A stretch of 23,638 nucleotides of DNA from JBMYZL01 sp965661765 (lineage in GTDB: Bacteria; Bacteroidota; Bacteroidia; Flavobacteriales_D; Sanyastnellaceae): contig CBFIFE010000042.1 of the NCBI GenBank assembly GCA_965661765.1, positions 1-23,638 on the forward strand. Direction: 5' to 3'. Below are positions 1 to 6,717 of the stretch, piece after piece. The notes beneath the pieces were generated by a model, which searched no databases, was not told the DNA's origin, and saw only the letters and a list, made by a program, of their open reading frames with translations. A program made the position numbers and the translations under genes. Positions within the stretch are counted from its first letter, which is position 1, and each line of letters begins with the position of its first letter.

Positions 1-378
1 CCCAGACGGAGAACCGAGGCTGTTGCTTTGCCCAAAGAGGTGTACGCGGGTCGCCGTGAGGTGCTCGGTGGCAAGTGGAGAGACATGCAGTCCTTTTTGG
101 AGACGCCTCAATGTCGGTCGGTCTGGATTGACGCGTATTTCGGTGACACCGCAGAAGACGCGCAACCTTGCGGTGTTTGCGACAATTGCGCTGCGCTTTC
201 CATGGATTGGCTGGGGTGGCTGGCAGTTCAGATTCCAGAAGGTGGGTGCAACGGCTTCGAATTGGTGGCAAGTTGCCCCTTGCCTTTGCAGTCGCACCTC
301 ATTGAGAAGTTGAGCCAATTGCGGGGCGAAGGAAGAATTCGAACGACAGGACCCTTGGTATTTCGGGACTTCCCGTAG
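1..378 (+). CDS. recQ: ATP-dependent DNA helicase RecQ, C-terminal fragment (5' end outside window)
   Basis: The reading frame is open from the first base, so only the last 125 residues are present. RecQ is a 3'-5' DNA helicase acting in recombination and fork repair. The fragment holds the zinc-binding part of the RQC region: a C-R-x-x-W-I-x-x-Y-F-G-D block (RecQ normally has CRR..LL.YFGE) followed by P-C-G-V-C-D-N-C, giving the four cysteine ligands of the RecQ zinc site. The rest resembles the short winged-helix segment and ends G-x-L-V-F-R-D-F-P. No HRDC domain follows, so this is a short-form RecQ. The helicase core cannot be seen here. rlmI begins 10 bp after the stop, so the two may be cotranscribed. 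The zinc motif makes the assignment fairly secure; another RecQ-family helicase is the only realistic alternative. Confidence 0.85.
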   Translation, partial: PRRRTEAVALPKEVYAGRREVLGGKWRDMQSFLETPQCRSVWIDAYFGDTAEDAQPCGVCDNCAALSMDWLGWLAVQIPEGGCNGFELVASCPLPLQSHLIEKLSQLRGEGRIRTTGPLVFRDFP

Positions 379-388
379 ATTCGCGCCC

Positions 389-1591
389 ATGACTGAAGCG
401 AAGCATTTGCGCCTGAAGGCCAAGAAAGACGCAAGCATTTTGCGCCGGCATCCATGGGTATTCAGTGGGGCAATCAAAGAGGCCAGTCCCGGGCTCCAGC
501 AGGGTGATCTCGTGGAAGTTTTGGCGCACAAGGGACGTCGCTTGGGCTGGGGCCATTGGTCCTCCGGTGCGTCCATTGCCGTCCGGATGTTGACGTTTGG
601 CGAAGCTGAATCGCCACAGTCCGAGTGGTGGTCGCAGCAGATCGCTGCAGCGGTTTCCTTGCGAGAAAGCCTGGGATTGATTCATCGGCCCGATCAAAAC
701 AGCTGCCGATTGATTCACGCTGAAGGCGACGGCCTCCCTGGTCTCATCGCAGATTGGTACAACGGCGTGGTGGTCTTGCAAACGCATTCTGTGGGCATGT
801 CGCGCGCACTGCCGGAGATTTTGCAAGGCCTTCAGGATGCACTTGGGGATTCCCTTCGAGGGGTTTATAACAAGAGCGAAAAAGTTCTCGCCAAGCATGG
901 CCAGTCTCCTTTGCAGCCCGACGGTTGGTTGATGGGGGAAATCTCGACGGACACTGTTCACGCCATGGAGCATGGCATGACCTTCGAGGTGGACATCGTT
1001 CAAGGGCAGAAAACCGGTTTTTTTCTGGACCAACGGGAGAACAGGTCCTTGCTCCGTCAACTTTCCCGAGGCAAAAAAGTGCTGAATGTCTTCAGTTATA
1101 CAGGGGGGTTTTCAATTGCTGCGCTCCAAGGCGGTGCGGAAAAGGCTTGGAGTTTGGACAGTTCTGCGCGCGCCTTGGAGGTCTCGGAGTTGAATGCTCA
1201 GCTCAATGGCTTTGATGGCAGCCAACACATCACCATTGAATCGGATGCGGTGGCGTACTTGAAGGATGGTGTAGGTGACAGCGATATCGTTGTGTTGGAC
1301 CCACCAGCTTTTGCCAAATCTGCCTCAGCGCGCCATGCGGCTGTCCAAGGCTACAAGCGAATCAACCAGCGCGCCATGCAATCGATGAAACCGGGGGCCT
1401 TGCTGTTTACATTCAGTTGCTCGCAAGCCGTTGATGACCGGTTGTTCACGAACACGGTGGTGGCAGCCGCAATTTCTGCAGAGCGAACCGTCAAGATCCT
1501 TTATCGATTGCACCAACCGCCCGATCACCCAGTCAGCGCTTTTCATCCTGAAGGCGCCTATCTGAAGGGACTCGTCGTGGCGGTGTACTGA
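389..1591 (+). CDS. rlmI: 23S rRNA (cytosine-C5)-methyltransferase, RlmI type
   Basis: A 400-residue class I SAM-dependent methyltransferase of the RlmI family, which in E. coli makes m5C1962 in 23S rRNA. Residues about 5-70 form a PUA RNA-binding domain (H-P-W-V-F-S-G-A-I near 21-29). A linking domain follows, then G-Q-K-T-G-F-F-L-D-Q-R-x-N-R at 206-219, characteristic of this family. SAM motif I is V-L-N-V-F-S-Y-T-G-G-F at 231-241. D-P-P-A-F at 304-308 is motif IV, and T-F-S-C-S-Q at 341-346 supplies the predicted catalytic Cys344. Length is normal (E. coli RlmI is 396 residues). The ATG at 389 is the first start after recQ and begins exactly where family homology starts. The gene runs tail to tail with pdxH, with 5 bp between the stops. 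Family assignment is strong; the exact target base is inferred. Confidence 0.92.
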   Translation: MTEAKHLRLKAKKDASILRRHPWVFSGAIKEASPGLQQGDLVEVLAHKGRRLGWGHWSSGASIAVRMLTFGEAESPQSEWWSQQIAAAVSLRESLGLIHRPDQNSCRLIHAEGDGLPGLIADWYNGVVVLQTHSVGMSRALPEILQGLQDALGDSLRGVYNKSEKVLAKHGQSPLQPDGWLMGEISTDTVHAMEHGMTFEVDIVQGQKTGFFLDQRENRSLLRQLSRGKKVLNVFSYTGGFSIAALQGGAEKAWSLDSSARALEVSELNAQLNGFDGSQHITIESDAVAYLKDGVGDSDIVVLDPPAFAKSASARHAAVQGYKRINQRAMQSMKPGALLFTFSCSQAVDDRLFTNTVVAAAISAERTVKILYRLHQPPDHPVSAFHPEGAYLKGLVVAVY

Positions 1592-1596
1592 GTTCA

Positions 1597-2244
1597 TCAA
1601 GGATTCAAAACCTCCAGTTTCCAAGGACTTTGCCTGTCCTTCCGGCTGTAGCGCAGTCGATCATGCATTCGACTTGGACGGCCTTGCCAAAACTCCACAG
1701 CATCGAGGGACAATTGGAACCCGCCCCAATGTGAGGGGCGAGGAATCGTGTCTTCGCCCTCAAATCGCTTTGTCCATGCCTCGAAGGAATCTTGAAGCGC
1801 ATCGGGGTTCTGGGCGAGCGGCTCAGACTGTGCAGATGCCCAAGCGCCAATCTGACTTCCGCGTGGGCGACTGGCGAAGTACGCGTCGCTTTCCTCCGGA
1901 CTCAATGGCAGCACTGCCCCCACCACCCGCAGCTGGCGTTCGAGATCCTTCCAGAAAAATGTTGCTGCTCCAAACGGGTTGGCGAGCAACTCCTTGCCTT
2001 TTTGCGATTTGTGATTTGTGAAAAACTGGATGCCTTCTTCGTCGATCGCCCTGGCCAACACAACCCGAGCAGAAGGACGGCCCTGTGCATTGGCAGTGCT
2101 CAGCACAAAAGCATTGAAATCTTCTGGATCCTTCTCTGCCGCAGTCTCCAACCAGGCGGTGATGAGGGGCATCGGATGGACAGGTGCCTCCGACAACAGC
2201 AAGCGGTCGCGTTGGTAGTCCTTTCGTGTGTCTCGAACATTCAT
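1597..2244 (-). CDS. pdxH: Pyridoxamine 5'-phosphate oxidase
   Basis: A 215-residue FMN-dependent oxidase that converts pyridoxamine or pyridoxine 5'-phosphate to PLP, the last step of vitamin B6 synthesis and salvage, in the cytosol. Visible family motifs are G-R-P-S-A-R-V-V-L at 55-63, F-F-T-N-H-x-S-x-K-G near 74-83 (FMN phosphate and substrate binding), R-Q-L-R-V-x-G at 103-109, S-R-P-R-G-S-Q-I-G-A-W-A-S at 125-137, and R-M-H-D-R-L-R-Y at 192-199. The C-terminus L-N-P matches the family's L-A-P type ending. The ATG at 2244 is chosen because the protein then starts at the usual R-x-x-Y region; a TTG 39 bp upstream would overlap the preceding gene. It lies 5 bp downstream of the cysteine dioxygenase-methyltransferase gene and is almost certainly cotranscribed with it. 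All expected motifs are intact. Confidence 0.95.
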   Translation of the reverse strand: MNVRDTRKDYQRDRLLLSEAPVHPMPLITAWLETAAEKDPEDFNAFVLSTANAQGRPSARVVLARAIDEEGIQFFTNHKSQKGKELLANPFGAATFFWKDLERQLRVVGAVLPLSPEESDAYFASRPRGSQIGAWASAQSEPLAQNPDALQDSFEAWTKRFEGEDTIPRPSHWGGFQLSLDAVEFWQGRPSRMHDRLRYSRKDRQSPWKLEVLNP

Positions 2245-2249
2245 GGATT

Positions 2250-3638
2250 TCAGATGGTGCGTTTTCTCACTTGCATAAACCAATTTCCACCTTCTTTGAC
2301 CAACTCCCCGGGTGAGATGGCATAACCCACGCGCTCCATGCGGACCACGTCAAATCCGACCGCCTCCAACAAAGTGACCAGTGCCGATTCGTTGCTGTAA
2401 TGCAAGAAGGCGAGAGCTTCACCACCCCTTCGCCGGTAGAACACATCTCCACGCTCGTAGCCTTGCGTGTCCAACTGGAAATCCATGTGCAGAGACTTCG
2501 CCTGAGCGCCCCATTCGTTTGGATTGTCGATATCGAATGCATCAAAAAACAAGACACCCCCCGGCTTCAGCCAGTGATGGAGTCTTTCCAACGTGGACCG
2601 CCTTGCCTCTGCGCTGCTCAAGTGACCATAGGCATAGAGGAATGCGATGGCATCATAAGAAGAGGGGCCAGCGGGCGGCTCATCCTCCAGCACGTGTCCG
2701 CAAGTCACTTGCAAACCGCGATTTCTTGCGATTTCGGTCATTTCCACGCTCATGTCCAAACCGTGGATCTCGTAGGTGAGACCCGAAGATTTCGCAATTT
2801 CCAATGCGCGGCGCCCCGTTCCACAGGCGACGTGAAGCATCTGATGGACAGGCGTTTCTGCATTCAAGGATCGCAAACCATCAGCAATCAATTGATTTAC
2901 GCCCAGTGTGTAAGCGTTTCGGTTTCGGTTCAGTTCGTCTTGGGTGTCATAAACCGTGGCTTGTTCATTGTAATACTGCTGAATCAATTTGGTGATTTCA
3001 CTCTCTCCCGGCTTGGGCAAAATGGGGACAAGTTCGTGGGAAGAATGAACATCACCTGAATCAAAGGTGAAGGCTTTGTGCGCAACGGTCTTGTAATTGT
3101 TCTGAGGCAATTCCAGGGACGCAGATGGCGCCAAATCATTGAGTGTCATTATGCTTCCCTGAGCCAAATCGTACAATTTCAACCCTGACAAGTTGTCCAG
3201 GGCCGGAAAGTAGAAGTGCAGCGTCACGAGTCGATCTGTCGAACTCCCATTTCGAATCTTGTGGATGGTTCCATCCGGCTCCGGCAAGATTCCTCCAGGA
3301 TAGGCTTTGACCAAACTCGACTCGGACAGTCGCGCCTCATCCCACGCATAAGCGACATTCTCCACAACACCCTCCAGGCACAGCACATACCCCCAAAACC
3401 CTTCATGCAGATGAACGGCGCTCTCTACCCCGGCGGGCCAATGCAACAAGACAATCTCAAAAGGATCGAGGGTGAGGATGTTCCGGGCGTATTCCCGCTC
3501 AGATTCCAGGGGGGGCAGTTTGTTCTCCCAATTCAACTCATGGAAAGGCAGGTTTCGGACAAATGTTCCGAGCCAGTGGTAATCAAAATCCTTGGGCGTT
3601 TTCTGTTGTGCCAGCGCAATGAGCTCCTCGAAAGTCAT
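2250..3638 (-). CDS. Cysteine dioxygenase-like cupin fused to SAM-dependent methyltransferase
   Basis: 462 residues in two parts. Residues about 1-185 match cysteine dioxygenase type I, the Fe(II) cupin that oxidises cysteine to cysteine sulfinate. From memory of the mammalian enzyme (numbers in brackets), Y50-A-R52-N corresponds to Y58-T-R60-N with the carboxylate-binding Arg; H76-L-H78 to H86-D-H88; H126 to H140, the third iron ligand; and H141-F-Y143 to H155-L-Y157, the active-site Tyr. The position of the crosslinking Cys93 is Gly83, as in bacterial enzymes. Residues about 218-460 are a class I methyltransferase: motif I A-C-G-T-G at 271-275, acidic residue D295 in G-L-D-M-S, and L-K-P-G-G near 357. 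The methyl acceptor is unknown. The ATG at 3638 gives a normal cupin N-terminus. pdxH follows after 5 bp. A standalone dioxygenase has about 200 residues, so this is a true fusion. Domain calls are strong; the joint function is unknown. Confidence 0.85.
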   Translation of the reverse strand: MTFEELIALAQQKTPKDFDYHWLGTFVRNLPFHELNWENKLPPLESEREYARNILTLDPFEIVLLHWPAGVESAVHLHEGFWGYVLCLEGVVENVAYAWDEARLSESSLVKAYPGGILPEPDGTIHKIRNGSSTDRLVTLHFYFPALDNLSGLKLYDLAQGSIMTLNDLAPSASLELPQNNYKTVAHKAFTFDSGDVHSSHELVPILPKPGESEITKLIQQYYNEQATVYDTQDELNRNRNAYTLGVNQLIADGLRSLNAETPVHQMLHVACGTGRRALEIAKSSGLTYEIHGLDMSVEMTEIARNRGLQVTCGHVLEDEPPAGPSSYDAIAFLYAYGHLSSAEARRSTLERLHHWLKPGGVLFFDAFDIDNPNEWGAQAKSLHMDFQLDTQGYERGDVFYRRRGGEALAFLHYSNESALVTLLEAVGFDVVRMERVGYAISPGELVKEGGNWFMQVRKRTI

Positions 3639-3661
3639 TTTTTCAAAAGTCTTGTGGGGTG

Positions 3662-3676
3662 CGCTGCGGCGCAGCG
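3662..3676. promoter_or_regulatory. Short perfect inverted repeat upstream of the dioxygenase-methyltransferase gene
   Basis: CGCTGC-GGC-GCAGCG is a perfect 6-bp inverted repeat with a 3-base loop, 24-38 bp upstream of the ATG at 3638 in a 148-bp divergent gap. It is all G+C-rich, unlike the flanking A/T-rich DNA. It could be a hairpin in the leader RNA or a repressor site. There is no T-run in the right place for a terminator. Its role is inferred only from position. Confidence 0.3.
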
Positions 3677-3786
3677 ACTGCTGGAAAAATACGAAATCCG
3701 GGACCGGCGGGAGGTGCGGTTTGAAACCTTTTGGTCAAGAAATCAGTAAAGCCAAATCAAATCCAACAGTTTCAATCTCTTGTACC

Positions 3787-4008
3787 ATGAGAAATTTGAT
3801 CATCAGCTACCGCAAAATGCCTTTGCAAATGCGCGAGACCTTGAAGTCCATGTACCCCAATGGATATGATGAGGATTCATTCGAAATTCTGATTCCTGGA
3901 AAGGAGATGATTTACAAGGCGCTGCGTGTCACCATTGATGGGGTCAATTACCTCGTCAAGCTTGACGAAAGGTTGAACACGCGTCACTTGCTGACGGACG
4001 AGGACTGA
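3787..4008 (+). CDS. Small conserved-looking protein of unknown function (73 aa)
   Basis: I do not recognise this family. The protein has 73 residues, no signal peptide and no membrane segment. It starts M-R-N-L-I-I-S-Y-R-K and contains a patch likely to form beta strands (S-F-E-I-L-I-P, then A-L-R-V-T-I-D-G-V-N-Y-L-V-K-L-D), suggesting a small soluble mixed alpha/beta fold. The ATG at 3787 is chosen because the frame upstream, although open back to about 3592, runs antisense through the start of the neighbouring dioxygenase gene and reads as low-complexity shadow sequence. It is divergent from the dioxygenase gene and convergent with the PhoD-like gene, whose 3' end it overlaps by 25 bp. Codon use resembles its neighbours, so a real gene is likely. 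Confidence 0.65.
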   Translation: MRNLIISYRKMPLQMRETLKSMYPNGYDEDSFEILIPGKEMIYKALRVTIDGVNYLVKLDERLNTRHLLTDED

Positions 4009-5363
4009 TTGGCCGTGGACCAATCCCTGGCTTGCAAGGCATAGGTCCAAATCAATTCCCCCTCGCTGTCGCGAACCTCGATTTCGCACTTCCGATCTTT
4101 GCGCGGCCCAGAAAAATTCAGTGCGGCGTAATTGCGAACGCCGACCATCGATCCACCGATGCGGTGGCTGTTGGGCTCGTCCGTGTGGTCGTAGCTCCCA
4201 CTTGTCAGCGGACTTGCCGTCAAATCATAGACGAGTCCACCATTCGGCAGTTCAATTCTGCTGAGTTCGGTGTTGTGTCGATCCCCTGTGAGAAACACGA
4301 CCCCTCGAATGCCTTCTTTGTCAATTCGGTCAAGCAGCTCGCTGCGTTCCGCAGGAAATTGCGCCATGTTTTCATAGATGGCGGCATCTGAAACCACCTG
4401 CCCCCCAACGGCCACAAACTTGAAAGGCGCCCTTGACGCCTTCAGCGCTTCGATGAGCCAATCCAATTGCTCACGCCCCAACATTTGTGTTGTGGTCGTG
4501 TTCATTTTGTGGTTCACCCGATGCGTTCGGTTGTCCATCAGGAAGAAATCCATATCGACAAACCGGAAGGCTGAAGCGATGCCTTCAACGCGGCCGGGCA
4601 CCCCATAGCTGGGATTTGCCCAGAAAGCTTCAAATGCGGATTGTGCCCAATCCTTGTGAATCCAGGATCCATCGCAGTCATTGGGACCGAAATCGTGATC
4701 GTCCCAGATGGCATAATGTGGACAAGCCCCCAATAGGTTCTGCATTTCAGGCAAGGCCCTCATGTGGCTGTAACGGTGGGCGTATCCGTGGATGGATTGG
4801 AAATCCACCTCCCTCAAATACACGTTGTCTCCGAGCCACAGCATCATGTCTGGCTCTTCTTGAGCCATGGCTTCAAAGATTTGGTAGTCCCCACCGTAGG
4901 GCTTGCCTGGCCGATCATAAACCTCCTCATTGACATAGGCGCAACTGCCAGTAAGCACTTGAAAGGCGGGCGGCTCAGTTCGGAAATCCCACAGGGGTTG
5001 CGTTTCAAAGTTGAGGGTGTCCGCGATGTTCTGTCCCTCCGCTGAAATCAAACTCTTGTATGAAGTTCCGGGTTCAAGGCCACCGAGGTCGAAAGTGACC
5101 GTTCGAAATACTGGGTGGGAAATGGCATCGGCTTGTGACACCATCGTGTCCCCTTTTGCGGAAAGAATCGTAGCGACGAGCTCGACGTTCGGTGATGTGG
5201 TTTGCGCCCACAGGTTCACCCCGCGCATGGAGACATGGCCCACCATCGGTTGAGATGAAAGCTCTACATTGGGATGCTGGACACTGGAAGACGCGGAAGG
5301 TGCTTGGCAACTGGACCAAATCAGAGTTGCGCCGAGGAAGGCCAGGATGGGGTAGCGTTGCAT
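3984..5363 (-). CDS. PhoD-like alkaline phosphatase/phosphodiesterase, probable lipoprotein
   Basis: 459 residues of the PhoD-like metallophosphatase family, which hydrolyses phosphomono- or diesters outside the cytoplasm using a Ca/Fe-type metal centre. The N-terminus (M-Q-R-Y-P-I-L-A-F-L, then a hydrophobic run ending S-S-C at 17-19) is a likely lipoprotein signal with Cys19 lipidated, although Trp at -3 is unusual in a lipobox. Residues about 40-122 form the Ig/fibronectin-like PhoD N-domain. The catalytic domain follows: L-T-G-S-C at 137-141, W-L-G-D-N-V-Y at 176-182, W-D-D-H-D-F-G-P-N-D at 220-229 and L-T-G-D-R-H at 358-363, all typical metal-binding blocks. It stands alone, preceded by a terminator at 5487-5519, with its own possible promoter. 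Substrate is not predictable; phosphate scavenging is the simplest guess. Confidence 0.88.
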   Translation of the reverse strand: MQRYPILAFLGATLIWSSCQAPSASSSVQHPNVELSSQPMVGHVSMRGVNLWAQTTSPNVELVATILSAKGDTMVSQADAISHPVFRTVTFDLGGLEPGTSYKSLISAEGQNIADTLNFETQPLWDFRTEPPAFQVLTGSCAYVNEEVYDRPGKPYGGDYQIFEAMAQEEPDMMLWLGDNVYLREVDFQSIHGYAHRYSHMRALPEMQNLLGACPHYAIWDDHDFGPNDCDGSWIHKDWAQSAFEAFWANPSYGVPGRVEGIASAFRFVDMDFFLMDNRTHRVNHKMNTTTTQMLGREQLDWLIEALKASRAPFKFVAVGGQVVSDAAIYENMAQFPAERSELLDRIDKEGIRGVVFLTGDRHNTELSRIELPNGGLVYDLTASPLTSGSYDHTDEPNSHRIGGSMVGVRNYAALNFSGPRKDRKCEIEVRDSEGELIWTYALQARDWSTANQSSSVSK

Positions 5364-5386
5364 CGTCTTTTGATTCTTTGATGGCG

Positions 5387-5394
5387 GAAAATTA
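5387..5394 (-). promoter_or_regulatory. Possible -7 promoter element for the PhoD-like gene
   Basis: Read on the minus strand, TAATTTTC lies 24-31 bp upstream of the ATG at 5363 and matches seven of the eight positions of the Bacteroidota -7 consensus TAnnTTTG. I see no clean -33 TTTG at the expected distance, so this is only a candidate. The position between the terminator at 5487-5519 and the gene fits independent transcription. Confidence 0.3.
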
Positions 5395-5486
5395 CAACAC
5401 CCGACCTCAATACTTCAGATGGGCGTCATGGATTGTAGATGAATGGCCTGTTGGTGCCTGTGAACCGCGCAGGAAAAAGTTCAAAA

Positions 5487-5519
5487 ATCAAAAGGGCCAC
5501 CCGTATGGGCAGCCCTTCT
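5487..5519 (-). terminator. Intrinsic terminator after the 323-residue T9SS cargo gene
   Basis: On the minus strand, AAGGGCTGCCC, loop ATAC, GGGTGGCCCTT forms an 11-bp stem with two G-U pairs, followed directly by TTGATTTTT. It starts about 26 bp after the stop codon at 5545. The plus-strand reading lacks a T-run after the stem, so it works in one direction. Confidence 0.75.
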
Positions 5520-5544
5520 GATATCGAAAAAGAAACAACGTTTC

Positions 5545-6516
5545 TTAGCGAGAAACAACGATGTTCTGAGCGTCTTGGAAGTTGATGTGCTTGACGGCAA
5601 CAGTGTAGTTGCCAGCAGCCAAGCTGTGCTTGACGACAATCCGGTTGCCTCCAACAATGTTGGCTTGAGCAACTTCTTGTGACATGACAACTTTTCCAGA
5701 CATATCAGTAACCTCGAGAACCATGTTCTCACCTCCGAGCTTCAATTCGCGGTCGAACTTTACGCTGAAGTTGCTCTCGAACACTGGGTTCGGGAATACG
5801 CTCCACTCAACAGTAGCGTCGACGTTTGTGAATCCTGCCGCTGCACCATTGTCGCTGGCAGCTTCGCATGATCCATCGTTGAAAGTAGCTTCAGCATTGA
5901 AGTTTGCAGCAGCAGCGTCCGTGCAACCGAAGACTTGGGCATCATCAGATGTGAATGTCAAGTCTGTGGCGCGCCATGCGTTGCCTTCGGCATCCCAGCC
6001 TTGCAGGTTCAAAATGCCAGTGGCTGTGCCATCCGTCGTCAATTGCATCAACAAAACGCGGTTGCCTGCTTCGGCTGCGGCTTGCACATCCGTAGGTACA
6101 ACGAACCACGCACCATCTGTAACGGTCAATTCAGAGCCGCTCAAAAAGTTGTTGTAGTCGATGCCAACAGTCCAAAGGTTGTTGTTCTGGCTGTTCCGTG
6201 CGCCGATGGTCACCCAAGAGTCGAACGCGAGGGCATTGTCCAACGCAACAATCTGCTCATTCACGTCGAGTGATGAAAAGCTTCCATACTGGTGCTGGAA
6301 AAACTCACCCGTAGTGGCAAGATTCAAGACATGTTCTCCGTCGGCGTAAACCGCGTGGAGTGAATGTTCAACTGAAGGAAGCACTGCGTAAACGCGGTAA
6401 GTGTTTCCTTCAACCTGGCCGCCGTTGTCTACTGCTTCGACGACCAACTCAACGTTGCTGGCGTTTGCTCCAAATCCGAGGAACAAGGCAGCAGCCAAAG
6501 TGAAAAGGTTCTTCAT
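5545..6516 (-). CDS. Secreted protein with DGSC-type repeat and type IX secretion C-terminal domain
   Basis: 323 residues. The N-terminal signal peptide (M-K-N-L-F-T-L-A-A-A-L-F-L-G-F) has a likely cut after A-N-A near residue 19. Residues about 20-195 have no family I recognise; the region is rich in beta-type sequence with an N-N-N-L-W-T-V-G stretch. Residues 197-217 are one G-C-T-D...N-F-N...A-T-F-N-D-G-S-C repeat, the module that recurs in the large protein at the right end of the window. From about 238 (V-F-P-N-P-V) to the end is a type A sorting domain that directs export through the type IX system to the cell surface or medium; it ends N-I-V-V-S-R. A terminator follows, so the gene is monocistronic. 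It is divergent from paaZ over a 201-bp gap. Export is well supported; function is unknown. Confidence 0.85.
   Translation of the reverse strand: MKNLFTLAAALFLGFGANASNVELVVEAVDNGGQVEGNTYRVYAVLPSVEHSLHAVYADGEHVLNLATTGEFFQHQYGSFSSLDVNEQIVALDNALAFDSWVTIGARNSQNNNLWTVGIDYNNFLSGSELTVTDGAWFVVPTDVQAAAEAGNRVLLMQLTTDGTATGILNLQGWDAEGNAWRATDLTFTSDDAQVFGCTDAAAANFNAEATFNDGSCEAASDNGAAAGFTNVDATVEWSVFPNPVFESNFSVKFDRELKLGGENMVLEVTDMSGKVVMSQEVAQANIVGGNRIVVKHSLAAGNYTVAVKHINFQDAQNIVVSR
5866..5928 (-). repeat. Single GCTD...NDGSC protein repeat
   Basis: A 21-residue unit starting G-C-T-D and ending N-D-G-S-C, with N-F-N in place of the usual C-N-Y. It therefore lacks the inner Cys seen in most copies and keeps only the first and last Cys. 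Four more units occur at 22963-23583 in another gene. The module is common in exported proteins of marine Bacteroidota. Confidence 0.75.
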
Positions 6517-6555
6517 TTGATTGTGTTGTTAGATGTTTCTGACTCAATATCGAGA

Positions 6556-6587
6556 CCAAGATACAGATAACTTCTCGAATATCCCAA
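6556..6587 (-). promoter_or_regulatory. Possible promoter for the 323-residue T9SS cargo gene
   Basis: Read on the minus strand, TTGG (6587-6584), 20 bp, then TATCTTGG (6563-6556). This resembles the Bacteroidota -33 TTTG / -7 TAnnTTTG pattern with mismatches but correct spacing. It would give a leader of about 30-40 nt before the ATG at 6516. Weak match, good position. Confidence 0.3.
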
Positions 6588-6593
6588 TCTTCT

Positions 6594-6622
6594 TTCATAG
6601 AAGTTAACGAAAAATTCATAGA
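6594..6622. repeat. Paired 8-bp direct repeat in the paaZ divergent region
   Basis: TTCATAGA occurs at 6594-6601 and again at 6615-6622, a 21-bp period, or two turns of the helix. It lies between the two divergent candidate promoters. A regulator binding the same face of the DNA twice would use such spacing, but the region is A/T-rich and the pair could be chance. The rest of the 201-bp gap (6517-6717) holds no open frame of interest. Confidence 0.3.
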
Positions 6623-6664
6623 CGTATACACTTATCTGGTCGACAAGCATAAATCTCGTTGGAA

Positions 6665-6695
6665 TTTGTGGCATTTCCAAACCTCGGTAACTTGC
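6665..6695 (+). promoter_or_regulatory. Candidate promoter for the paaZ operon
   Basis: TTTG at 6665-6668, 19 bp, then TAACTTGC at 6688-6695. The -33 element is perfect and the spacing correct; the -7 element lacks one T of TAnnTTTG. Transcription would start about 6700, leaving a short leader before the ATG at 6718, which is preceded by an A-rich stretch rather than a Shine-Dalgarno site. Confidence 0.35.
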
Positions 6696-6717
6696 ACCTC
6701 CAAAATCACCGGAAAAA

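Noticed and set aside
299..1060. 253-residue open frame on the minus strand
   Set aside because: Antisense to recQ and rlmI, both with clear motifs; no signal or domain of its own.
3592..3786. In-frame upstream extension of the 73-residue protein
   Set aside because: It would run antisense through the first codons of the dioxygenase gene and its leader; the sequence looks non-coding and a good ATG lies at 3787.
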